Shown piece after piece: positions 14,032 through 19,298 of a DNA stretch of 19,298 nt (positions within the stretch are counted from its first letter, which is position 1; every line of letters begins with the position of its first letter). Below the pieces are notes generated by a model. It was not told the origin of the DNA. It ran no database searches and was given only the letters and a program-made list of their open reading frames with translations. The position numbers and the translations under genes are program-made. Origin of the DNA: Chloroflexota bacterium. GTDB lineage: Bacteria; Chloroflexota; Dehalococcoidia; JAUQQI01. The stretch lies in NCBI GenBank assembly GCA_030549955.1, contig JAUQQI010000138.1:1-19298 (forward strand). Direction: 5' to 3'.

Positions 14032-14042
14032 GCTATGAGCCC
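13971..14042 (-). tRNA. tRNA with anticodon CAU, probably tRNA-Ile2
   Basis: Read on the minus strand, all arms fold: acceptor GGGCTCA/TGAGCCC plus discriminator A (13971), D-arm GCTC-AACGGTA-GAGC, anticodon arm GCCGG-CTCATAA-CCGGT, variable loop TGGTT, T-arm GGGGG-TTCGAAT-CCCTC; 72 nt in total. The loop CTCATAA with C32 resembles tRNA-Ile2 (CAU, in which C34 is converted to lysidine by TilS to read AUA), whereas elongator tRNA-Met usually has TTCATA. It is not an initiator, because position 1 pairs with 72 and there are not three G-C pairs in the expected anticodon-stem place. The terminal CCA is not encoded (CCG follows). The 3' 61 nt overlap the hisB frame on the other strand. Confidence 0.93.
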
Positions 14043-14054
14043 AAGCCATCTTTA

Positions 14055-14060
14055 ATTATA
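14055..14060 (-). promoter_or_regulatory. -10 box of the tRNA gene
   Basis: On the minus strand a perfect TATAAT ends 12 nt before the tRNA 5' end, the right distance for a short tRNA leader. There is no good -35 at 16-18 bp (the only TTGAAA is 7 bp away). It lies just after the larA stop, so the tRNA could also be read from the larA transcript. Confidence 0.45.
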
Positions 14061-14069
14061 CCGCCTCTT

Positions 14070-15365
14070 TCAACCCCCGGCGTCCGCGACCAGAGGCACG
14101 GTCAGGAGGGCATGGGGCACGACCAGGGCCGAAAGCCGGTCCCCGAGCTCCGCCCGAACCAGGTCAAAGGCCTCGGCCATGGTCTCGGCCGGAATCATCT
14201 TGGCCTGCCGGACCACTTCGGGATACTTGGAACCCACGACGACTACCCGGCAGTGCTCGAGGACCTTTGACATAACAAAAGCCCGCTGTTCCCCGGCCTG
14301 GTAGCCCCTGGTCCGGGCCTCCTCAATGATGGCCCGGACATCGGGCGCGTCCCGCATCGTCCGGAAGAACCGCTGCTCCCCCGGCCCCCGCCCCGGGCCC
14401 TCGTCAAGCTCGGCCGGAACGATAACAAACCCGCCCGGCCGGACAACCGGCTTCGGCCCGAAGATCAGGTAGCTGGCGGCCCGGGACGCCTGGTAAAGGT
14501 TTGTATCCTTCGGGTAGCCGACCCCGGCGATAGCCACGTCATAAACCCGCCGAACCCGGACGGTAAAGACCCGGCGGGCCTGCTCGACCAGCCGGGCGAA
14601 CGTCGCCCCAGGCTCACCCGCTCCGACCGCGACCGGTCGGCCATCGCGGCCGGGAATGACGTTCACAATGAACCGGAGACCGGCCCGGCTAGCGGCCTCG
14701 GCGATGGCCACCTGGAACGGGTTGCCCTCGACCCTTCCGAGCCGGACGCCGGGATGCTCGACATAGGCCGGCCCGTGGGTGACGGTGATGGTCGGCTCAC
14801 CCCCGGCCCCGATAGCCAGGGTCTTGAACCCGCCCGAAAACCCGGCATACTGGTGGGGTTCGACGAGGCCCGGTGAGATAAGCAGGTCGGATTCGACGGC
14901 GTGGCGGTTGACGATGGCTGGAACGCCGTTGCTGGTCACCCCAAGGTCAACGAGTCCGGCCGGATTCTGGGCCTCATGCTGGATTATCGTGAACCGGTCA
15001 ACCACCTCCGGCCCGAACTTTTCGGCGAGCTCGGACCGGGTCATCGGCCGGTGGAGCCCGAGGGCAACCAGCACCGCGACCTGGTCGTCCCGGATCCCGG
15101 CCGCCCGGAGCTGACGAACAATTCCGGGCAGAAGCTCCCGGTCAGGACAGGGCCGGGTCAGGTCGGTCACGACGACGCAGACTCGCCGGGCACCCCGGGC
15201 CAGCTCGGCCAGGGGCGGCGAGCTTTCGGGGGCCTGCAAGGCCCCCTCAAGGGCCAACCCAAGGTCGGCAAGGGGGACCGCCGGCTCCGGCTCGGCCACA
15301 TCCACTTCCCACCCGGCCGGGGTCTCGAAGGTCAGCTCGCCCCTTCCGAACGGAATCCTGAACAT
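14070..15365 (-). CDS. larA: LarA-family nickel-dependent racemase/epimerase
   Basis: 431 residues, DUF2088/LarA family. LarA interconverts D- and L-lactate by hydride transfer on the nickel-pincer nucleotide cofactor (NPN); many homologues act on other 2-hydroxyacids. The four key residues of Lactobacillus LarA (H108, H174, K184, H200) align with H105 (ALGLHRPMT), H171 and K181 (VEPHQYAGFSGGFKTLAIG; K binds NPN covalently) and H197 (TVTHGPAYVEHPG), each shifted by exactly three. The catalytic machinery is therefore complete, and length is normal (424 in the reference). NPN synthesis (LarB, LarC, LarE) is not in the window. The ATG at 15365 is 6 nt after the stop of the M29/NicX-like gene, so they form an operon under the IclR regulator. 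True substrate unknown; D/L-lactate is only the family prototype. Confidence 0.9.
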   Translation of the reverse strand: MFRIPFGRGELTFETPAGWEVDVAEPEPAVPLADLGLALEGALQAPESSPPLAELARGARRVCVVVTDLTRPCPDRELLPGIVRQLRAAGIRDDQVAVLVALGLHRPMTRSELAEKFGPEVVDRFTIIQHEAQNPAGLVDLGVTSNGVPAIVNRHAVESDLLISPGLVEPHQYAGFSGGFKTLAIGAGGEPTITVTHGPAYVEHPGVRLGRVEGNPFQVAIAEAASRAGLRFIVNVIPGRDGRPVAVGAGEPGATFARLVEQARRVFTVRVRRVYDVAIAGVGYPKDTNLYQASRAASYLIFGPKPVVRPGGFVIVPAELDEGPGRGPGEQRFFRTMRDAPDVRAIIEEARTRGYQAGEQRAFVMSKVLEHCRVVVVGSKYPEVVRQAKMIPAETMAEAFDLVRAELGDRLSALVVPHALLTVPLVADAGG

Positions 15366-15371
15366 CCCGGG

Positions 15372-16367
15372 TCAGGATAAAAGACCCCGGGCGAGGTCCG
15401 CAAGCTCGCCCTGGGCGAAGAATCCATCCTGAATCAGCACCGTCCCGTCGAGCTCGACCGTCGGGGCAAGGATAATCCCGTCGGCATGGGACGGGGCACC
15501 CATCCGGGCCGAGCCGATGCCGATTTCGAGGGAGCCGAAAATCCGCTCGTCCTCGATGATCCGACCCGTCGGCCGCATAACCCGCGGGTTGAACCCAAAA
15601 GTCAAATGGGAGACCCGATACATGGCCGGGTGGCCGAAGCTGTCAAGCCACCGGGCAAACATTCGGGCCTCCCGGCCGCCCCGAATGTCGACAATGGTCG
15701 AGCCCGCCACGACCAGCTCAACCGGCTCCCGCAGGAGGCCGACCTCGGCGGGCGGCCAGAGGGTGGCGTCGACAACAATCCGGCCGTCGATGGACCCCTC
15801 CGTAACCCGCCAGGATGCCTGCCCCGGCAGGACCAGCGACCGCCCCCGCAAATTGGCCGGGGGCGCCCACCGGTCGTTGCTGGTGTGAACCCGGAAATCG
15901 GTGCCGGACCGGGAGGTCACCCGGCCGGATTTCGAGCCCCGGAGGACCTCCCGCAACCGGCTGCCAAAATCCTGAAGTTTCGGGATATCCACCCCGCCCA
16001 CCAGCCGGACGAGACTGTCAAGCCCGAGCCCCCCGATAAGAAGGTACCGGCAGCCGTTGCAGATCGCGTCCTGGTGGGCGGGACTGTAAATCGAAAAGTG
16101 GACCGCAAGGTCGAGCCAGACCTCGGCACTGCGGGCGGCCCGGCCGATGACCCCCGGCGGGTCCTGACACGGGTACGGCCGCATCGGGTAATACGCCACG
16201 ACCGGGTTCGCGCCGAGGGCATAACACGCGCTGGCGACAACCTCGACCAGCGGCCGCTCGGTTCCGGTGTCAGCCGTGATTAAAACCTCGAGACCGGGCC
16301 GGACCCCAACAACCTCTTCCAGAAGCCGCCTGGCTGCCAGGGACGCTTCAATGCTCGGGTCGCCCAT
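15372..16367 (-). CDS. M29 aminopeptidase/NicX-like metalloenzyme
   Basis: 331 residues. The C-terminal half fits the fold shared by M29 aminopeptidases and 2,5-dihydroxypyridine dioxygenase NicX: SGTDFRVH (154-161), FGFNPRV (257-263), EDER (272-275), GSLEIGIG (278-285), SHADGIILAPTVELDG (293-308). In the family the segment GxxHIxxG carries a metal-binding His; here that position is E281, while the H-x-D pair is kept (H294, D296). So the site may be altered or the metal different. The N-terminal half (GLEVLITADTGTERPLVEVV, NPVVAYYPMRP) is the usual alpha/beta domain. ATG 16367 lies 25 nt after the iclR stop. Substrate and reaction are unknown; a peptidase, a ring-cleaving dioxygenase or a hydrolase are all possible. 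Confidence 0.75.
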   Translation of the reverse strand: MGDPSIEASLAARRLLEEVVGVRPGLEVLITADTGTERPLVEVVASACYALGANPVVAYYPMRPYPCQDPPGVIGRAARSAEVWLDLAVHFSIYSPAHQDAICNGCRYLLIGGLGLDSLVRLVGGVDIPKLQDFGSRLREVLRGSKSGRVTSRSGTDFRVHTSNDRWAPPANLRGRSLVLPGQASWRVTEGSIDGRIVVDATLWPPAEVGLLREPVELVVAGSTIVDIRGGREARMFARWLDSFGHPAMYRVSHLTFGFNPRVMRPTGRIIEDERIFGSLEIGIGSARMGAPSHADGIILAPTVELDGTVLIQDGFFAQGELADLARGLLS

Positions 16368-16392
16368 ACCTCCGGCCCCCAGCGGCCCTCAG

Positions 16393-17259
16393 TTATTCAG
16401 CTTCGCCCGCCGTAAGCCAGGCAAGCACATCCTCCTGGGCTGCCGCGGCCGTTTCATCACCGCCGCGGTAGCCGAGCTCGGCCGAAACCTCCCGGGCCGC
16501 CTGTACCAGGGCTGCCTGACAACGGGTCAGCTTTTCCCCGGTCATCCGGCTCGCCGGCCCGGCGACTGTCATGGCCGCGACAACGTGGCCGCTCGAATCC
16601 CGGACCGGCACTGCCAGACAGCGGACACCCGACACGAACTCCTCGTCGTTCACGGCAAGACCCGTTGCCCGGATCCGGGCAAGCTCGGCCCGAAGCCGCT
16701 CCGGCGAGGTAACGGTGTGCTCAGTATAACGCTCGAGGGGGTGGCTCTGCAAGAACGCATCAACCTCGGCGTCGGACCAGCTCGCGAGGATAACCTTTCC
16801 GACCGCCGTCGCGTGGAGGGGCAGGGGCGTTCCAACCCGCAGGTGAACCCGGAGGAAGTTGCGGGGCTCCTCGGCCAGCGTAAAGACTACGCTGTCGTCC
16901 CGGCCCACGGCAATTCCGGCCGACTCGTTCAGCTCATCAGCAAGCCGGCGCAGAACCGGCCGGGCCTTCGCCTCCAGGAGCCGGCGACCAGACCAGCGGT
17001 CCGCGATCAGCACAAAGGTCGGACCGATCGCGTACTTGCCGGACTGCCGGTCCTGGCTGAGAAAGCCCTCGGACTGCAGGGTGTAGGCAATCCGGTAGAC
17101 GGTGCTTGGGGAAAGACCGAGCATCCGGGCCAGCTCACTGATCCCGGCCGGTGCCCCGAGCTCCCCAAGGGCCTTGAGCAGCTCGAGCGTCCGCAGAACC
17201 GACCGGATAGGCCGAACCGTCTGGGCCTTTTTCCCCTTCGGCAAACGACCGCGTGGCAT
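16393..17259 (-). CDS. IclR-family transcriptional regulator
   Basis: 288 residues: a winged helix-turn-helix (about 18-80; GISELARMLGLSPSTVYRIA as the recognition region, then SGKYAIGP) and a C-terminal ligand domain (about 100-275; LHATAVGKVILA, and CLAVPVRDSSGHVVAAMTVAGP near the end) that binds small effectors. IclR regulators control adjacent catabolic operons as repressor or activator. A good GGAGGTAG site precedes ATG 17259. It is first in the operon with the M29/NicX-like and LarA genes and divergent from the LIV ATPases, over a shared 314-bp region with several inverted repeats, so it probably controls both sides. Basic N-terminal tail (PRGRLPKGKK). Confidence 0.93.
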   Translation of the reverse strand: MPRGRLPKGKKAQTVRPIRSVLRTLELLKALGELGAPAGISELARMLGLSPSTVYRIAYTLQSEGFLSQDRQSGKYAIGPTFVLIADRWSGRRLLEAKARPVLRRLADELNESAGIAVGRDDSVVFTLAEEPRNFLRVHLRVGTPLPLHATAVGKVILASWSDAEVDAFLQSHPLERYTEHTVTSPERLRAELARIRATGLAVNDEEFVSGVRCLAVPVRDSSGHVVAAMTVAGPASRMTGEKLTRCQAALVQAAREVSAELGYRGGDETAAAAQEDVLAWLTAGEAE

Positions 17260-17315
17260 TGGACACTACCTCCAGAACCAGATTTTGAAAACCTAGTTTG
17301 TAAACCCTTGGGTAA

Positions 17316-17345
17316 AGTATAGGGCTTAACCCGCCAAAAAGTCAA
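17316..17345 (-). promoter_or_regulatory. Promoter of the iclR operon
   Basis: On the minus strand, -35 TTGACT (17340-17345), 18-bp spacer, -10 TATACT (17316-17321). Transcription should start near 17309, giving a leader of about 50 nt that includes imperfect palindromes around TTTTgAAAA (17283-17291). Confidence 0.6.
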
Positions 17346-17371
17346 AGGCCAGGACCTGAAGGCCCAATTCA

Positions 17372-17386
17372 GAAAAGATACTTTTC
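17372..17386. promoter_or_regulatory. Perfect inverted repeat GAAAAG-ata-CTTTTC (candidate operator)
   Basis: 6-bp arms with a 3-bp centre, in the size and AT-rich style of IclR-family operators. It lies 27 bp upstream of the iclR -35 box and between the two divergent transcription units. Confidence 0.5.
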
Positions 17387-17407
17387 GTTATATAGCATTC
17401 TTATAAC
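17387..17407. promoter_or_regulatory. Inverted repeat GTTATA-N9-TATAAC (candidate operator)
   Basis: Perfect 6-bp arms separated by 9 bp, directly abutting the repeat at 17372-17386 with no gap, so that 36 bp are almost fully covered by symmetric sequence. The spacing places the half-sites about 1.4 helical turns apart. Confidence 0.45.
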
Positions 17408-17512
17408 CCTTTATTGAATTAGCTGATTTCAGAGGGCCACCTACCATCGGGGCCTGTTGCCCCGGGGTCCTGGGCTCGGAGCCAGCGCCTTGGTGTGGTG
17501 CAGGTCCCATCG

Positions 17513-17541
17513 TTGACGACCCGCTGGCCTCACTGATAAAT
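17513..17541 (+). promoter_or_regulatory. Candidate promoter of the LIV transporter genes
   Basis: -35 TTGACG (17513-17518), 17-bp spacer, -10-like ATAAAT (17536-17541). The repeat AATTC-aaagc-GAATT (17539-17553) covers the expected start, as a repressor site would. The start codon TTG 17574 follows about 26 nt later. Confidence 0.4.
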
Positions 17542-17573
17542 TCAAAGCGAATTCGGGCAATGGGGGCTGCAGG

Positions 17574-18302
17574 TTGGCCCGGCTGATTCTTAAAGGCGTT
17601 ACCAAGCGGTTTGGCGGCCTCGTGGCCGTCGACAATTTCTCGGCTGAATTCGCCCCCGGCGAGGTATGCGCGGTCATCGGTCCAAACGGCTCAGGCAAAA
17701 CCACCCTCCTGAACGTCATAAGTGGCCTCTACCCCCCGGACGCGGGTGAGGTCCGGGTCGATGGGGAGCGAGTCGACCGGCTCGGTCCGATTAAAATCGC
17801 CGCCCGCGGCGTCGTCCGCACCTTTCAAATCCCGAAGGTCTTTAAGAACATGACCGTCCGGGAAAACCTGCTCACGGTCGCAGCCGCCGACCACCGGACG
17901 GGGAGTTTGCGCCGGGTGGCCGGAGAGGTCGACCAGGCCCTGGCGGCTGTCGGCCTGGAAGCCCTTGCCAGCTCCCCGGCCCGGACCCTTTCGGGCGGCC
18001 AGACCATGCTGTTGCAACTTGCCCAGGCCTTCCTGCACCGGCCCGTAAAGCTCGTCCTCCTGGACGAGCCGTTCGCGGGCGTCTCCCCGGCCATTAAGGA
18101 CCTCATTTTCGGCCTGATAAACCGGATAAACCGGGACCACGGGGCAACGATTCTGCTCGTCAGCCACGAGATGTCGACCGTCCGGGCCCTCGCTTCGCGC
18201 GTCCTCGTCATGGCTTCGGGCCGTCTCATTGCCGACGGCCCCCTCGACGCGGTGGCCGCTGACCCCGCCGTCATCGACGCCTACCTGGGGCAGCCGCTGT
18301 GA
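17574..18302 (+). CDS. LIV-type ABC transporter ATPase (LivG-like)
   Basis: 242 residues from TTG 17574. Walker A GPNGSGKTT (36-44), Q-loop at Q85 (VRTFQIPKVF, a LivG-typical segment), signature LSGGQ (139-143), Walker B LVLLDE (160-165), and H-loop VSHEMS. With LivF it would power a branched-chain-amino-acid-type importer, whose permeases and binding protein are not in the window and may follow downstream. The start is TTG with only a GGGGG stretch and AGG upstream; the ATG at 17560 is out of frame. The stop overlaps the GTG of the next gene by 4 bp. The substrate of these systems is often not an amino acid; amides, urea and aromatic acids are also carried. Confidence 0.93.
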   Translation: MARLILKGVTKRFGGLVAVDNFSAEFAPGEVCAVIGPNGSGKTTLLNVISGLYPPDAGEVRVDGERVDRLGPIKIAARGVVRTFQIPKVFKNMTVRENLLTVAAADHRTGSLRRVAGEVDQALAAVGLEALASSPARTLSGGQTMLLQLAQAFLHRPVKLVLLDEPFAGVSPAIKDLIFGLINRINRDHGATILLVSHEMSTVRALASRVLVMASGRLIADGPLDAVAADPAVIDAYLGQPL

Positions 18303-19048
18303 ACGGCAGGGGACCGGTCCTCCGGGTCAGCAATTTACGGGCGGGCTATCTGCCGGGCGTCGATATCCTCCGGGGAATCGACCTTGAAGTTACCCCGACC
18401 GGGATCACAACGGTCATCGGGCCGAATGGCGCCGGCAAATCGACCCTGCTCAAGGCGATTTTTGGCCTGGTGCCGCCCCGGGCCGGCGAGGTGCAGTTTG
18501 ACGGCCAGGTTATCAACGGCTGGCCGCCCCACCGCTGCAAACTCGCCGGCCTTGCCTACGTTCCCCAGGCCGGCAGCACATTCCCTCAGCTCACTGTCGA
18601 GGAGAACCTCCGCCTGGGGGGCTGGCTTCTGCGGTCCCGCCCGGCCGACCTCCGCCGCCAGCTGGAATGGGTCTACGAGACCTTCCCCGTTCTGGCCGGA
18701 TTGCGCCGGACCCGGGCCACCCTGCTGAGTGGCGGTCAGTTGCGAATGCTGGCGGTGGCCAAAGAGCTGGTTGTTCCGCCGAAGGTTGTGCTGGTGGATG
18801 AACCGACCGCCGGCCTGGCCCCTAAGGTCGCCGCCGAGGTCTACGAACTCCTTACCCGACTGTCGGAGCTGGGAATCACCATCCTGCTGGTTGACCAGAA
18901 CGTCGTCGAATCGGTTAAAATTGCGTCCGGGTGTTACCTCATTGCCGGGGGTCGGGTACTCCGGTCAGGGTCGGGGCGCTGGTTTCTAGAAAATCTCCAG
19001 CAAATAATTACCGAGATGCTTCGAGGCAGAACAGAGGCACCGGCATGA
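18299..19048 (+). CDS. LIV-type ABC transporter ATPase (LivF-like)
   Basis: 249 residues from GTG 18299, overlapping the previous stop. Walker A GPNGAGKST (41-49), Q-loop YVPQ (about 87-90), signature LSGGQ (143-147), Walker B VVLVDE (163-168). In place of the H-loop histidine it has DQN (LLVDQNVVES), which is normal for LivF. The insert DLRRQLEWVYETFPVLAGLR is also LivF-like. The last 4 bases (ATGA) overlap the start of the racemase-like gene, so at least three genes are in one operon. Confidence 0.93.
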   Translation: MNGRGPVLRVSNLRAGYLPGVDILRGIDLEVTPTGITTVIGPNGAGKSTLLKAIFGLVPPRAGEVQFDGQVINGWPPHRCKLAGLAYVPQAGSTFPQLTVEENLRLGGWLLRSRPADLRRQLEWVYETFPVLAGLRRTRATLLSGGQLRMLAVAKELVVPPKVVLVDEPTAGLAPKVAAEVYELLTRLSELGITILLVDQNVVESVKIASGCYLIAGGRVLRSGSGRWFLENLQQIITEMLRGRTEAPA

Positions 19049-19298
19049 GCGCAGTATCCGGCGGCCGCAACGTTTACGGCCTTGGCCTTGGGGTCCTTTT
19101 GCTTGAAACCCGCTTCCCCCGAATCCCCGGCGACATCGGCAATGCAACCTCCTACCGGCTTCCGGTCCGGTTCAAGGTCGTTCCCGGCGCGGTCGTACCC
19201 CGGGTGGTCAACGCCGACCCGGACCCGGCCCTGGCCGCGGACTTCATCGCCGCCGGCCGGGAGCTTGAAGCCGAGGGGGTCCGGGCGGTCACAACCAG
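19045..19298 (+). CDS. Asp/Glu racemase-superfamily protein (N-terminal part)
   Basis: The first 84 residues are visible; the gene runs off the window. ATG 19045 overlaps the LivF stop. The start (YGLGLGVLLLETRFPRIPGD) with GNATSYRLPVRFKVV and GVRAVTT matches the aspartate/glutamate/hydantoin racemase superfamily: the first strand, the T-R-F-P-R-I-P-G-D-I-G-N loop, and the strand leading to the first catalytic Cys, which should lie a few residues beyond the end (usually TTNCG). The superfamily also includes arylmalonate decarboxylase and maleate isomerase, so racemisation is not certain. Its position with a LIV importer, beside a LarA operon, suggests a shared metabolic task. Confidence 0.8.
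   Translation, partial: MSAVSGGRNVYGLGLGVLLLETRFPRIPGDIGNATSYRLPVRFKVVPGAVVPRVVNADPDPALAADFIAAGRELEAEGVRAVTT

Larger units (their letters stand above)
17260..17573. other. 314-bp divergent control region with stacked inverted repeats
   Basis: No gene is present. It holds the iclR ribosome binding site and promoter, an AT-rich block (about 17360-17430) with two adjoining perfect inverted repeats, a GC block with small hairpins (GGGGC-ctgtt-GCCCC at about 17451-17465 and GGCTC-g-GAGCC), and a candidate rightward promoter with an AATTC-aaagc-GAATT repeat just after its -10. This is a likely site for IclR binding on both sides. Confidence 0.65.

Noticed and set aside
17440..17512. GC hairpins upstream of livG as a riboswitch or T-box
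   Set aside because: No conserved riboswitch or T-box (TGGNACCGCG) motif, and they lie before the candidate promoter.

Overview
The window is GC-rich, densely coding chromosomal DNA with many GTG and TTG starts, 4-bp stop/start overlaps and recognisable sigma70-type promoters. My best guess for the source is an uncultured member of the Chloroflexota (Dehalococcoidia-like). This rests on the style of several proteins (a Trm112-like protein, a long HisG with an extended C-terminus, long-form HPF, and a LarA/NicX-like/LIV transporter cluster). It is an inference and not a proven assignment. I see no CRISPR array, insertion sequence or phage gene.

Left end (1-1.9 kb): the C-terminus of a radical SAM protein; a convergent two-gene unit read leftwards, made of a MarR-type regulator with a four-cysteine tail and a 50-residue reading frame that begins like a protoglobin and then stops; then a promoter, an attenuator-like hairpin and a small nine-cysteine metallothionein-like protein read rightwards.

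1.9-8.3 kb: long-form ribosome hibernation factor (hpf), a DUF503/YlxP-family protein and an MrfA/YprA-type repair helicase, all on +. These converge with no gap on a GT4 glycosyltransferase. Then comes a leftward two-component operon (a histidine kinase with no sensor region, then an OmpR-type response regulator). About 400 bp without a convincing gene follows, ending in a strong promoter.

8.2-14.0 kb: one rightward operon: a Trm112-like zinc-ribbon protein, a two-helix membrane protein, then hisZ-hisG-hisD-hisC-hisB. HisG keeps the C-terminal regulatory domain although HisZ is also present. The hisB frame has no stop of its own and runs 61 nt into a convergent tRNA gene with anticodon CAU, probably tRNA-Ile2.

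14.0-19.3 kb: a catabolic or racemisation cluster. An IclR regulator, an M29/NicX-like metalloenzyme and a LarA-type nickel racemase run leftwards. Across a 314-bp AT-rich divergent control region with several inverted repeats, two LIV-type ABC ATPases and the start of an Asp/Glu-racemase-superfamily protein run rightwards. Together these suggest uptake and stereochemical conversion of a hydroxy or amino acid under IclR control. The substrate cannot be read from sequence.
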